Source: Arthrobacter bambusae (GTDB lineage: Bacteria; Actinomycetota; Actinomycetes; Actinomycetales; Micrococcaceae). Taken from it: 64,000 bases of DNA. Both the position numbers and the translations under genes were made by a program. Of the stretch, positions 41,659 through 50,249 are shown piece after piece. Every line of letters begins with the position of its first letter. Position 1 is the stretch's first letter. The notes under the pieces are model-generated. The model worked only from the letters and a program-made list of their open reading frames with translations. It did no database searches and was not told where the DNA came from. The stretch is from positions 124,001 through 188,000 of the forward strand of contig NZ_JAUSSZ010000009.1 in assembly GCF_030812595.1 (NCBI RefSeq). Reading direction: 5' to 3'.

Positions 41659-42528
41659 CTAGGAGGCCCGGGCCAGCTGCCTGATGGGGATCCAGCGGGA
41701 AGCCAGCCTGCGGTAAGCGGCGGCCGCCCCAGTCATGTCGCCCTCGGCAAGGCATTCGATGCCCAACCTGACATCCATGGGTGACTCGTCAGGGTACACC
41801 TTGTCCGCTACGGCGCCGTAGTCCAGCTCGACCATTGACTGCACGTCGAACAATTCGAGCCATTCGGTGAGCTGGGTGAGGTCGTCCAGCATGTCCAGGT
41901 CCGGGGCTGCGAGGGCGAGGTTGGCCACGGCAAAGCGTGCGCGGTCCAAGGCATCCGTCAGTGAGGCCCAGACCCTGACGGTCAGGATCCGGCCGCCGGA
42001 TTCCACGACGTCTTTGCGGTCCGACTCCTGGAACAGCGAGAACCAGCTGAAGGGTATGCCCCATGTCGAGGCCCGTGTATGCACGCGTTTCGCGTCGTGG
42101 CTGGCGTTGATGCGGTCGATGCGCGCCTGGTGCCTGTCGCGCTGGTGCACGGGGATGAGCAAGTCCGCGAGCGGTCCGTGGATGCCTTCCATGAGGGCAT
42201 TGGCTGCCAATCCCGCCCGGATGACCAGCTGGCTGGGGCAGTAAAGCAGCCGCCCGGCGTCGGGGTCGTTCCTATCTCCGGAAGGAACACGCGTGATGCG
42301 GACCAGGTCGGTGCTGCCCGTGGGGAATGGGTCCCCGCCCTCTCGGGTGACCCGCCCGAGGGACGCGAGCAGCTCTGCATTTTCGACGGCGGCCCGCGAA
42401 CCGCTGCGGGTACCGCTCGCCACGAGCTGTATCCGCTGGTCCTCCGGGAAGGCTTCGAGCGGTTCGTAGACGCGTAACGCCGAAGAGAAGGGGAGTCCAG
42501 CCTGACTCCCGTATAGCTTTCCGCTCAT
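41659..42528 (-). CDS. Hypothetical protein
   Basis: This 289-residue protein is not a family I can name. It has no signal peptide or membrane helices. The composition is that of a soluble alpha/beta protein; SLTDALDRARFAVANLALAAPDLDMLDDLTQLTEWLELFD is strongly helical, and the region YGAVADKVYPDESPMDVRLGIECLAEGDMTGAAAAYRRLASRW near the end looks helical, TPR-like. It is 30 bp downstream of exonuclease III on the same strand and is probably co-transcribed. The final codon lies next to the 57-bp repeat. Confidence 0.6.
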   Translation of the reverse strand: MSGKLYGSQAGLPFSSALRVYEPLEAFPEDQRIQLVASGTRSGSRAAVENAELLASLGRVTREGGDPFPTGSTDLVRITRVPSGDRNDPDAGRLLYCPSQLVIRAGLAANALMEGIHGPLADLLIPVHQRDRHQARIDRINASHDAKRVHTRASTWGIPFSWFSLFQESDRKDVVESGGRILTVRVWASLTDALDRARFAVANLALAAPDLDMLDDLTQLTEWLELFDVQSMVELDYGAVADKVYPDESPMDVRLGIECLAEGDMTGAAAAYRRLASRWIPIRQLARAS

Positions 42529-42558
42529 CGCGGGCCCGCCTCCTCCGTCAATTGTTGT

Positions 42559-43371
42559 TCAGTCCGTAAGCTCCACGATCACGGGAGCGTGGTCCGAGGC
42601 GCCCTTGCCCTTGCGTTCCTCGCGGTCGATCGATGCCCCGGTAACGCGGGCAGCCAGGGCAGGGGAAGCCATGACGAAGTCGATACGCATGCCCTCCTTC
42701 TTGGGGAACCGGAGCTGCGTGTAGTCCCAGTAGGTGTAGACGCCGGGGCCCGGGGTGTAGGCGCGGGCGACGTCGGTGAAACCAGCCGCTTCGAACGCGC
42801 GGAAGGCTTCGCGCTCAGGTTCGCTGACGTGGGTGAGAGCGTTCGCCCGGAAGAAATCGATGTCCCACACGTCCTCATCCAGCGGGGCGATGTTCCAGTC
42901 GCCCATGAGGGCCACCTGGATTTCGGGGTTCTCGGCGATCCAAGCGGCGGCATGGCCCTTCAAGGTGTCCAACCACTTGAGCTTGTACGGCATGTGTTCG
43001 TCATCCAGGGAACGACCATTCGGAACGTACAGGCTCCACACCCGTATCCCGCCGCATGTTGCGGCAATCGCCCGGGCTTCCTGGGCCGGATCCTTGCCGG
43101 CTTTCCCGAAGGCGGGCTGGTCAACAAAGGTGCGCTGCACGTCGTCGAGTCCTACGCGCGAGGCGATCGCCACGCCGTTCCATTGGCTCAGGCCGAAGTG
43201 GGCGACTTCGTAGCCCATGCGCTCGAAGAGCTCCCACGGGAAGTTGTCGTCCTTGCACTTGGTCTCCTGTATGGCGAGGACATCGCAGTCACTGCGCTGC
43301 AGCCAGGCCTCGACGCGGTCGGCACGCGCGCGGAGCGAATTCACATTCCAGGTAGCTATCTTCACAGCCAC
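42559..43371 (-). CDS. xthA: Exodeoxyribonuclease III
   Basis: This 270-residue enzyme of the exonuclease III/AP-endonuclease family cleaves abasic sites and degrades 3' ends during base-excision repair. Hallmarks are KIATWNVNSLRAR at the N-terminus, the metal-binding Glu in AIQETKCKDDNFP, GDWNIAPLDEDVWD, the RIDFVMAS loop and the catalytic His in GKGASDHAPVIVEL. The length is normal. It stands alone with the hypothetical gene following on the same strand. Confidence 0.93.
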   Translation of the reverse strand: MAVKIATWNVNSLRARADRVEAWLQRSDCDVLAIQETKCKDDNFPWELFERMGYEVAHFGLSQWNGVAIASRVGLDDVQRTFVDQPAFGKAGKDPAQEARAIAATCGGIRVWSLYVPNGRSLDDEHMPYKLKWLDTLKGHAAAWIAENPEIQVALMGDWNIAPLDEDVWDIDFFRANALTHVSEPEREAFRAFEAAGFTDVARAYTPGPGVYTYWDYTQLRFPKKEGMRIDFVMASPALAARVTGASIDREERKGKGASDHAPVIVELTD

Positions 43372-43429
43372 TAACTTACCGAACTTGGGCCTTGGCGCAT
43401 CCCCTTGGGGTGGATTGCTCGCGCGGGGG

Positions 43430-43996
43430 CTAGTGGGCGAGCATCACCGAAGAGGAGGCGCGCCTGCGGAGCTTGATGCCGGAAATGATCAAGAGGATGC
43501 CGGCAACCGCTGAATACGCCGCGAGGAGGGCCACGACCCCCAAAAAGCCCAGCCCCGGATTGAGCAGTACCCAAACCCCGAATGCGGTGGTGACTATGCC
43601 CGTCGCCATCCAGGACCACCAACGCGGGACGTTCGCGCGGGTGTCCATGGCAAGGATGATTTGCGAAACCCCGAGGATCAGGGCCCATGCTCCTATGAGG
43701 ACGCCCAGTGCCGCGGCGGTGATGCCGGGCCACGAAACGGCTACGAGGCCGGTCACCAGGGAGATGAAGCCACCGATCAGGCTCCAGCGGGAGTGGCGAG
43801 CGGGGTCGTAGAAGTAATGGGCCATGTTGGTTAGTCCATCGGTGATGGCGAAGACGCCGAACACGTAGACGAGGGCAAACACCGTGGCGACCGGCAGGGA
43901 GGCAACAAGGAAGGCCAAGAGAAGAGCCAGGGCTCCCCGGAAGATCAGAGCCGTTCCTGAATGCTGAAACAACTTGCGTCCTGCGGTGTCGGACAT
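43430..43996 (-). CDS. HdeD family membrane protein (DUF308)
   Basis: This 188-residue protein has six membrane helices in three hairpins, including LIFRGALALLLAFLVASLPVATVFALVYVFGVFAITDGLTNM and LGVLIGAWALILGVSQIILAM, the repeated DUF308 pattern of HdeD. In enterobacteria HdeD helps acid resistance at high cell density; in actinobacteria the role is not established. It is upstream of xthA on the same strand. Confidence 0.8.
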   Translation of the reverse strand: MSDTAGRKLFQHSGTALIFRGALALLLAFLVASLPVATVFALVYVFGVFAITDGLTNMAHYFYDPARHSRWSLIGGFISLVTGLVAVSWPGITAAALGVLIGAWALILGVSQIILAMDTRANVPRWWSWMATGIVTTAFGVWVLLNPGLGFLGVVALLAAYSAVAGILLIISGIKLRRRASSSVMLAH

Positions 43997-44044
43997 AGGG
44001 TCAGTTTAGACCCGGCGCGGTAGCTGGTGAAGGGCCGGGGCTCC

Positions 44045-45265
44045 TTAGATCGACTCCAAAATGGAGACGTAGTTCGCGATGCCTACACCCCCCATGTTCT
44101 GGACCGCTCCGCGGCGTGCGCCGGGCAGTTGCATGGCTCCCGCGGTGCCCGTCAGCTGCATGGACGCGATGACATGTTGCGACACGCCGGTGGCGCCTAC
44201 CGGGTGGCCCTTGGCCTTGAGGCCGCCGGACACGTTGATGGGCAGCTTGCCGTCCTTGTAGACCCAGCCTTCCCGCACGGCCCGGGATCCTTCACCGCGC
44301 GGCGTCAGCCCCATGGCCTCGTACATGATCAGTTCGGCGATGGTGAAGCAATCGTGCACTTCAGCAAAGTCGAGTCCGTCGATGCCGACGCCGGCCATCC
44401 CCAGCGCGCGCTCCCAGGAGACCCGCGTAGCGGCGAACTCCGTGGGATCCCGGCGCTCTGCCGGGAAGAAGTCGTTCGCGTGGCCGAAGCCCGCCAACCG
44501 TACGGGGTCGGTAGCAGCGCCCGACGCCGGGCCGAGGGAGAGCACGACGGCGGCGGCGCCGTCGGACACGGGGGAGCAGTCGGTGCGGCGCAGCGGTTCG
44601 GCAACCATGGGGTTCTTCTCGGAAACGGTCCGGCAGAACTCCTCTCCGAAGTCCCTGTGCATCTGCGCGTAGGGGTTGTCCATGCCGTTGTGGTGGTTCT
44701 TGGCGGCGATGGAACCCAGGATGTCGCCCAGGCCGCCCCCGGCAAAACCGGCACCCGTCAGGCCCGCGCCGTAGCGCTTTTCGTAGTGCTTTGCCACTTC
44801 GGCGAACAACCCCGTGAAACCGGTGGTGGAGGCCTTTCCCGCCATTTCATAGGAGGCCCCAAGGAGCGCCGCTCCAACTACGTCGGCTCCCGCGTCGGTC
44901 ATCTTTTCTGCCCCGATCACCAGGACGTTGCGGGCGGTGCCTGCCAAGACGGCCTTCACGCCCTGCTGGAACGCTGCCGAGCCCGAGGCGCAGGCGTTTT
45001 CGGTTCTCGTCGCGGGCACATTGGCAAGTTCCTCGGACAGCTGCAATGCCAGGGAAGAGGTGAATCCCAGCGGCTGCATGCCTGAATTGAACTGGCCGAG
45101 GTAAATCTCGTCGATGTCCCGTGGCTCAAGGCCGGAGTTCCGGATGGCCTCCGCGGACACCTGGACAACCAGGGACTCCAGCGTCTCCTCCGTGAGTTTG
45201 CCGAACTTGCTGTGTCCCCACCCGGTGAGGAGGACATCTTTGCCGAACTGGTCTTTCAGGCTCAT
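44045..45265 (-). CDS. Thiolase (SCP-x type), acetyl-CoA acetyltransferase
   Basis: This 406-residue thiolase has the acyl-accepting Cys92 in [13 protein letters not shown], an HDCF motif ([11 protein letters not shown]) and [14 protein letters not shown]. The usual C-terminal Cys-Gly-Gly is replaced by VQNMGGVG, as in SCP-x/SCP2-type thiolases, where HDCF supplies the second catalytic group. It would cleave or form a beta-ketoacyl-CoA, plausibly acetoacetyl-CoA here. The start overlaps the CoA-transferase B stop (ATGA), so the three genes form one operon. Confidence 0.85.
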   Translation of the reverse strand: MSLKDQFGKDVLLTGWGHSKFGKLTEETLESLVVQVSAEAIRNSGLEPRDIDEIYLGQFNSGMQPLGFTSSLALQLSEELANVPATRTENACASGSAAFQQGVKAVLAGTARNVLVIGAEKMTDAGADVVGAALLGASYEMAGKASTTGFTGLFAEVAKHYEKRYGAGLTGAGFAGGGLGDILGSIAAKNHHNGMDNPYAQMHRDFGEEFCRTVSEKNPMVAEPLRRTDCSPVSDGAAAVVLSLGPASGAATDPVRLAGFGHANDFFPAERRDPTEFAATRVSWERALGMAGVGIDGLDFAEVHDCFTIAELIMYEAMGLTPRGEGSRAVREGWVYKDGKLPINVSGGLKAKGHPVGATGVSQHVIASMQLTGTAGAMQLPGARRGAVQNMGGVGIANYVSILESI

Positions 45266-45945
45266 GCGGGTGTTCCTTCCAAAGCAGGGGCGGATTCAAA
45301 CGCGACGTCGAATGCGGCCTCGGTCTTTCCGCGAAGCTCCTCTACGGTGACTCCGGGAGCGAGGCGGGTCAGCGTGAGCTGGCGCGCGCCGTCGTCGTTC
45401 ATTTCCAGATCGAACACCGCGAGGTCGCTGATGATGCGGTCCACCACCCCTACGCCTGTCAGGGGCAGGGTGCATTCCTTGACGATCTTCGCGCTGCCGT
45501 CCTTGGCATTGTGTTCCGTGAGGACCACGACACGCGGGGTGCCGGCAACCAGGTCCATGGCGCCTCCCATGCCCTTGACCATCTTTCCCGGGATGGTCCA
45601 GTTGGCGAGGTCGCCGTTGCCGGAAACTTGCATGGCCCCGAGGATTGCAACCTTGACGTGGCCGCCGCGGATCATCCCGAAGGACGTCGCCGAGTCGAAG
45701 ATGCTGCCACCGGGCAGGACGGTGACGGTCTGCTTGCCGGCATTGATGAGGTCCGCGTCTTCCTCGCCTTCATAGGGAAAGGGCCCCATGCCCAAGAGGC
45801 CGTTTTCACTTTGCAGGACAACCCGCACGCCGTCGGGCAGGTTGTTGGCCACGAGGGTGGGAATGCCGATGCCGAGATTGACGTAATCGCCGTCGCTGAG
45901 TTCCTCGGCCGCGATGGCGGCCATTTCGTCGCGGGTCCATGCCAT
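45262..45945 (-). CDS. 3-oxoacid CoA-transferase, subunit B
   Basis: This 227-residue family I CoA-transferase beta subunit has the catalytic Glu in [21 protein letters not shown] and the N-terminal [20 protein letters not shown]. With subunit A it moves CoA from succinyl-CoA to a 3-oxoacid such as acetoacetate or 3-oxoadipate. It is 27 bp downstream of subunit A and overlaps the thiolase. The ketone-body reading is favoured by the presence of 3-hydroxybutyrate dehydrogenase elsewhere in the window; no pca genes are present. Confidence 0.9.
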   Translation of the reverse strand: MAWTRDEMAAIAAEELSDGDYVNLGIGIPTLVANNLPDGVRVVLQSENGLLGMGPFPYEGEEDADLINAGKQTVTVLPGGSIFDSATSFGMIRGGHVKVAILGAMQVSGNGDLANWTIPGKMVKGMGGAMDLVAGTPRVVVLTEHNAKDGSAKIVKECTLPLTGVGVVDRIISDLAVFDLEMNDDGARQLTLTRLAPGVTVEELRGKTEAAFDVAFESAPALEGTPA

Positions 45946-45972
45946 GGTGGTGCTCCTTCGCTGGTGGGGTGC

Positions 45973-46689
45973 TTAGACGGCCAGGGCTTCAGTGCGGGGC
46001 CGGACTGTCCGCTGCTCAATGTCCTTGGGCCGGCCGCTCGCCTGGACCAGTCGCTGGACGTAGACGCCGGGCGTCACGATGTGGTTGGGATCCAACGCGC
46101 CTGGCTGAACGATCACTTCGGCCTCGGCGATGGTCACGGTTCCGGCCGTCGCGACGACCGGGTTGAAGTTCCGGGCCGTATAGCGGTAGATGAGGTTGCC
46201 GTCGGTGTCCGCGGTGTGGGCGTGGACCAGTGCGATGTCGGCGACGATCGCGCGCTCGCGGACGTACGTGACGCCGTCGAACTCTTCAAGGGGCTTGCCC
46301 TCGGCAACCAAGGTTCCGACGCCGGTCCGCGTGTAGAAGGCGGGGATGCCTGCGCCGCCCGCGCGGAGACGCTCGGCGAGGGTGCCCTGGGGAGCGAACT
46401 CGACCTCAAGCTGGCCGGACAGGTACTGCTCCGCGAAGAGCTTGTTCTCGCCCACATATGAGGCAACGACCTTGCGGACCTGTCCGGCTTCGATGAGGAC
46501 GCCAAGCCCTTTCCCGTCAATACCCATGTTGTTGGAGACCACTGTCAGGTCCTTGACTCCCGACTCGCGGACGGCGTCGATCAGGTCCGCGGGGATGCCG
46601 CTGAGCCCGAAGCCGCCGACGGCGATCGTCTGGCCGTCGCGCAGGACGTCCTGCAGTGCAATGGCGGCGCTGGGCTGGATTTTGGCCAT
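45973..46689 (-). CDS. 3-oxoacid CoA-transferase, subunit A
   Basis: This 238-residue alpha subunit has the family I signature DGQTIAVGGFGLSGIPADLIDAV near the N-terminus, followed by LTVVSNNMG and EFAPQGTLAERLRAGGAGIPAFYTRTGVGT. It is the first gene of the operon A, B, thiolase. Its promoter region, shared with the divergent IclR regulator, holds the operator at 46729 only 40 bp upstream of the start. Confidence 0.9.
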   Translation of the reverse strand: MAKIQPSAAIALQDVLRDGQTIAVGGFGLSGIPADLIDAVRESGVKDLTVVSNNMGIDGKGLGVLIEAGQVRKVVASYVGENKLFAEQYLSGQLEVEFAPQGTLAERLRAGGAGIPAFYTRTGVGTLVAEGKPLEEFDGVTYVRERAIVADIALVHAHTADTDGNLIYRYTARNFNPVVATAGTVTIAEAEVIVQPGALDPNHIVTPGVYVQRLVQASGRPKDIEQRTVRPRTEALAV

Positions 46690-46728
46690 GGCGTTGTCCT
46701 CGTCTTTGAGTAGGGTTGCCCGGCGCTA

Positions 46729-46741
46729 TCCACTTTGTGGA
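46729..46741. promoter_or_regulatory. IclR operator 1, CoA-transferase side
   Basis: TCCACTTTGTGGA, arms TCCAC and GTGGA around a three-base centre. A matching site lies at 46886. Confidence 0.65.
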
Positions 46742-46885
46742 CACGGTCCCAACCGGCGGTCGGGGCAAGTCGTCTGGGCAAGTCGTCTGGGAAAGGAGCT
46801 TAGGGTGGCGTTATGCCTAGGGTCAACGGCTTCGCCTGGCCGGGAGGGCTGAACTTGCATAGTGTGGACGCTAGTCTTAGAAGTG

Positions 46886-46898
46886 TCCACATTGTGGA
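46886..46898. promoter_or_regulatory. IclR operator 2, regulator side
   Basis: TCCACATTGTGGA has the same arms as the site at 46729. It lies 26 bp upstream of the GTG start of the IclR gene. A half-site GTGTGGAC occurs at 46862. Confidence 0.65.
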
Positions 46899-46923
46899 GG
46901 AAAACTTCGGAAAGGGGAACGGG

Positions 46924-47712
46924 GTGCCTGCTCGACAGTTGCAAAACAAGCCGGTCCAGGGCGCCCAGGTAGTGGGGCGGGTCGCGGCCCTCCTGCGCCT
47001 CGTGGGGCGCAAGCCGGAGGGCATGTCCATCGCCGGCCTGGTCCGCGAGTCGGGGCTGACGCGCCCGACCGTGCACCGCTTGCTCGCGTCACTCGCCGCC
47101 GAAGGCCTCCTGGACCACGATCAACGGACCGGCAACTGGATCCTGGGACCGGAGATCTTCCTGCTGGGGTCGGTGGCGGCTGCGCGGTTCCCGTTCGAGG
47201 ACTTGGCCCGGCCCAGCCTGCGCCGCCTCGCCGAGGAGAGCGGGGAAAGTGCCTTCTACTCAATCCGTCGCGGCCACGAAACCGTGTGCGTCCTCCGCGA
47301 GGAGGGCAGCTTCCCCGTGCGCTCCTTCGTATTGCACGAGGGCGTCAGGTTTCCGCTCGGCGTGGCGTCGGCCGGTACGGCAATCATGGCGTTCATGCCG
47401 GACAAGGAGCAGGAAATGATCCTGTCCGGCTGGGAACAACATGCGGGGGACTTCGCTGCGGGCCACACCGAGTGCGTGGTGCGCAGGAACCTCGAGCAGA
47501 CCCGCATGGCCGGGTACTCGGTGAATCCCGGTTTAGTCCTCGAGGGGAGCTGGGGAATGGCGGCCGCCGTCTTCGATCAACTGGGCCGCCCAATCGGCGC
47601 TTTGTCCCTCACGGGCATCGAGCCGCGGTTCCGTCCTGAACGGCAGGCCTTCCTCGGCAAGTTGCTCCTGGAAGAAGCCCACCGCATGAGCTCCGCGGGG
47701 CTCCCTCAATAA
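46924..47712 (+). CDS. IclR family regulator of the CoA-transferase/thiolase operon
   Basis: This 262-residue protein has an N-terminal winged HTH (GRVAALLRLVGRKPEGMSIAGLVRESGLTRPTVHRLLASLAAEG, about residues 16-58) and an IclR effector domain. The GTG at 46924 was chosen because GGAAAGGGGAAC precedes it and the HTH then starts near residue 15; an upstream ATG at 46813 would run through the operator. It is divergent from the CoA-transferase operon and two matching operators flank the gap. Confidence 0.85.
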   Translation: MPARQLQNKPVQGAQVVGRVAALLRLVGRKPEGMSIAGLVRESGLTRPTVHRLLASLAAEGLLDHDQRTGNWILGPEIFLLGSVAAARFPFEDLARPSLRRLAEESGESAFYSIRRGHETVCVLREEGSFPVRSFVLHEGVRFPLGVASAGTAIMAFMPDKEQEMILSGWEQHAGDFAAGHTECVVRRNLEQTRMAGYSVNPGLVLEGSWGMAAAVFDQLGRPIGALSLTGIEPRFRPERQAFLGKLLLEEAHRMSSAGLPQ

Positions 47713-47728
47713 TTTTTTCAAACCCTAC

Positions 47729-47757
47729 CCATCCACCCGAGCCGCACCTCCGAATAG
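47729..47757 (+). promoter_or_regulatory. SigK-like ECF sigma promoter of the fasciclin gene
   Basis: CCATCC at 47729-47734 and CCGAATAG at 47750-47757, 15 bases apart, match the mycobacterial SigK promoter pattern as I recall it (CCATCC and CCGAATAG hexamer/octamer, spacing in the published consensus similar). In mycobacteria SigK drives the fasciclin-domain genes mpt70 and mpt83, and the gene downstream here is also a fasciclin protein. Transcription would start near 47764. Confidence 0.7.
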
Positions 47758-47849
47758 CTGGCATAAGTACTTAGCCCGCCAGGGTGAAGTCCTTTCACAC
47801 ACCGGAATCAACCGGCCCCGAATGTCAGTCCGTTTGAAGGAGAAATGTC

Positions 47850-48539
47850 ATGCTTGCTACAAAGCGCACGTCTTTTGCGATCGCCGGTCTCGCCGCTTCC
47901 GCCCTGCTGGGCCTCACTGCTTGTGGCGGCTCCGGTTCCACGGCAGCACCGTCGTCCGCCGCTCCTAGCTCGTCCAGCGCATCCAGCTCGTCTTCGACCA
48001 TGGAAGCGAGCCCCTCCGCCTCGGCAAGTGCCGCGATGGATCCGACCAAAGACCTGGTTGGCCCGGGCTGCGCAAGCTACGCTTCCCAGGTTCCGAGCGG
48101 TGCAGGTTCCGTTGCGGGCATGGCTGTAGACCCCGTAGCCGTGGCTGCTTCCAACAACCCGCTGCTCAAGACCCTCACGGCCGCTGTGTCCGGCAAGCTG
48201 AACCCGAAAGTGAACTTGGTGGACACGCTTAACGGCAGCCAGTTCACGGTCTTCGCTCCTGTGGACAGCGCCTTCGCCAAGATCCCCGCCGCGACCATCG
48301 ACAGCCTCAAGACCGACGATGCCCTCCTGAGCAAGATCCTCACGTACCACGTGGTCCCCGGCCAGCTGACCCCGGACCAGATCGTGGGAACCCACAAGAC
48401 GGTTGAGGGCGACTCAGTGACCGTCACGGGGACCAAGGACGCACTCAAGGTTGATGGAAGCTCCGCCGTGATCTGCGGTGGCGTCCACACCGCCAACGCC
48501 ACGGTGTACCTGGTCGACTCCGTCCTGATGCCGAAATAA
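47850..48539 (+). CDS. Fasciclin-domain lipoprotein
   Basis: This 229-residue surface protein has a signal peptide ending in the lipobox LTAC (Cys25), a Ser/Ala-rich linker to about residue 65, and one fasciclin (FAS1) domain with [23 protein letters not shown] and [19 protein letters not shown]. It resembles MPT70/MPT83 of mycobacteria. Two cysteines (PGCASY and VICGGVH) could pair. GAAGGAGAAA precedes the ATG. The CCATCC/CCGAATAG element upstream suggests control by a SigK-type ECF sigma factor that is not encoded in the window. Confidence 0.9.
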   Translation: MLATKRTSFAIAGLAASALLGLTACGGSGSTAAPSSAAPSSSSASSSSSTMEASPSASASAAMDPTKDLVGPGCASYASQVPSGAGSVAGMAVDPVAVAASNNPLLKTLTAAVSGKLNPKVNLVDTLNGSQFTVFAPVDSAFAKIPAATIDSLKTDDALLSKILTYHVVPGQLTPDQIVGTHKTVEGDSVTVTGTKDALKVDGSSAVICGGVHTANATVYLVDSVLMPK

Positions 48540-48562
48540 ATCCCAGTAGCTTCCGTATTGTC

Positions 48563-48594
48563 CATGCCCCCTAAGATTCGTCCTAGGGGGCATG
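48563..48594. terminator. Perfect 11-bp hairpin after the fasciclin gene
   Basis: CATGCCCCCTA pairs with TAGGGGGCATG around a 10-base loop. It is 24 bp after the fasciclin stop and 29 bp before the photolyase start. A short GCCTTTGC follows, so termination is likely but the T-run is short; it could also be an operator of the photolyase gene. Confidence 0.65.
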
Positions 48595-48622
48595 GCCTTT
48601 GCATAAAATCCGAGGAGGATGA

Positions 48623-50008
48623 GTGAAGCCGTCAATCGTGTGGTTCCGGGACGACCTCCGGACCGCGGACAACCCGGCGCTGCGGGCGGCAGCCGACGAC
48701 GGTGCCGCCGTCGCGCTTTATGTCTTCGACGAGGAATCGCCGGGCATCAGGCCGCCCGGCGGCGCGTCCCGCTGGTGGCTGCATCATTCCCTCCTCGCCC
48801 TCCGCGATGACCTCGCATGCTTGGGCGTGCCGCTCCTGCTGCGACGCGGACCGGCGGCAGAGGTCATCCGGGAAACCGCGACGGCGATGGGTTCCGGATC
48901 GCTGTACTGGAACCGCCGTTATGGCGGGGCAGAGCGAACGCTCGACGCCGGGATCAAGGCCTGGGCCCGCGAATCCGGGATGCATGCAGAGAGTTTCCAG
49001 GCCTCTTTGCTGCATGAACCGTTGGATGTCACCACCAAGCAGGGGGGACCCTTCAAGGTCTTCACGCCATTTTGGCGGACCGTGTCCGGGATGGATTTCC
49101 GCGAACCCCTGGAAGCTCCGGAACCGGGCCGGGGGTTCTCCGGCCAGCTTCCTGAGTCCGAGGACCTGGACACGTGGGGATTGCTGCCGAGGAACCCCGA
49201 TTGGTCGGGCGGATTGTCCGAAAGCTGGCAGCCGGGTCCGGTCCAGGCGCACGAGTTCCTTGATGACTTCGTGGAGCACGGGATTGCCGACTATTCGGTG
49301 AACCGGGACCGTCCGGACCTGCCGGGCAGCAGCCGGTTGTCGCCTTTCCTGCGCTGGGGACAGCTCAGTCCCTTCGAGGTGTGGCACGCCCTGCAAGGCC
49401 GGCGCCGGGAACTGGGCGACGGTGCGGCAGTCTTCGCCTCGGAACTCGGGTGGCGCGAATTTTGCTGGCATCAATACTTCCATCACCCGGACCTGGCCAC
49501 AGCCAATTTGCGGCCTGGGTTCGACCACTATCCGTGGGCTTGGCCGAGGGCCGAGGCGGGCAGCCCGGAGACCCAGGATGCCGCCGACCTCCTTCGCGCA
49601 TGGCAGGAGGGTCGCACCGGATTCCCCTTGGTGGACGCCGGCCAGCGGCAATTGTGGCACTTGGGCTGGATGCATAACCGGGTCCGCATGGTTTCCGCCA
49701 GCCTTCTCGTCAAGAACCTTGGCATCCACTGGCAGGTGGGCGAGCAATGGTTTTGGGACACCCTGGTGGATGCCGATCCTGCGTCCAATCCCGCGAACTG
49801 GCAGTGGGTAGCCGGTTCCGGCGCGGACGCGTCGCCCTTCTTCAGGATCTTCAACCCGGAGACCCAGGCAGCGAAATTCGATCCGGACGGCAGATACGTC
49901 GGCAAGTGGATCCCCGAGCTCTCTACTGCGGATTATCCGGATCCGGTGGTTGACCTTAAAGCCTCGCGCCGGGAGGCGTTGGATGCTTTCGGCTCGCTGC
50001 CTCGTTGA
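48623..50008 (+). CDS. phr: Deoxyribodipyrimidine photolyase
   Basis: This 461-residue flavoprotein repairs UV-induced pyrimidine dimers with blue light. The N-terminal antenna domain begins SIVWFRDDLRTADNPALRAA. The C-terminal FAD domain has SSRLSPFLRWGQLSPFEVWHAL, ELGWREFCWHQ, TGFPLVDAGQRQLWHLGWMHNRVRM and WFWDTLVDADPASNPANWQWVAGSGADASPFFRIFNP, diagnostic of class I CPD photolyases. The GTG at 48623 follows CGAGGAGGATGA. It appears monocistronic. Confidence 0.93.
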   Translation: MKPSIVWFRDDLRTADNPALRAAADDGAAVALYVFDEESPGIRPPGGASRWWLHHSLLALRDDLACLGVPLLLRRGPAAEVIRETATAMGSGSLYWNRRYGGAERTLDAGIKAWARESGMHAESFQASLLHEPLDVTTKQGGPFKVFTPFWRTVSGMDFREPLEAPEPGRGFSGQLPESEDLDTWGLLPRNPDWSGGLSESWQPGPVQAHEFLDDFVEHGIADYSVNRDRPDLPGSSRLSPFLRWGQLSPFEVWHALQGRRRELGDGAAVFASELGWREFCWHQYFHHPDLATANLRPGFDHYPWAWPRAEAGSPETQDAADLLRAWQEGRTGFPLVDAGQRQLWHLGWMHNRVRMVSASLLVKNLGIHWQVGEQWFWDTLVDADPASNPANWQWVAGSGADASPFFRIFNPETQAAKFDPDGRYVGKWIPELSTADYPDPVVDLKASRREALDAFGSLPR

Positions 50009-50144
50009 GCCGGGCCACAACTATCTACCACTTTTGAACGGGGCACGGACCGACGCCGCCCGGCCCGCTGGGGTTTCCGCCGTCGGGCCTTCCCCGAAAG
50101 TGGTCAGGTGTTGCGGGCGGGAGCGCGAGCGCTCTAGAAATTAG

Positions 50145-50163
50145 TAGGAAGTCCGAGTATATT
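50145..50163 (+). promoter_or_regulatory. Candidate operator with -10 ahead of mmsA
   Basis: TAGGAAGTCCGA overlaps the start of AGTATATT, with TATATT at 50158-50163 as a probable -10. The same arrangement, TTGGATGTCCTAGTATATT, occurs on the other strand upstream of the acyl-CoA synthetase gene. No good -35 is present, so an activator may be needed. Confidence 0.55.
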
Positions 50164-50249
50164 CGGGATCAAAGACGTCCCGGAGCGCAGTTGGACATGT
50201 GCTTTCGAGGCCGATGGCGGGCATTTCCCCACATGCAAAGGAGCATTCC

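Noticed and set aside
46763..46790. 13-bp tandem duplication (GGGCAAGTCGTCT twice)
   Set aside because: Real but very short; it is more likely slippage than a functional site, and the IclR operators nearby explain the regulation better.
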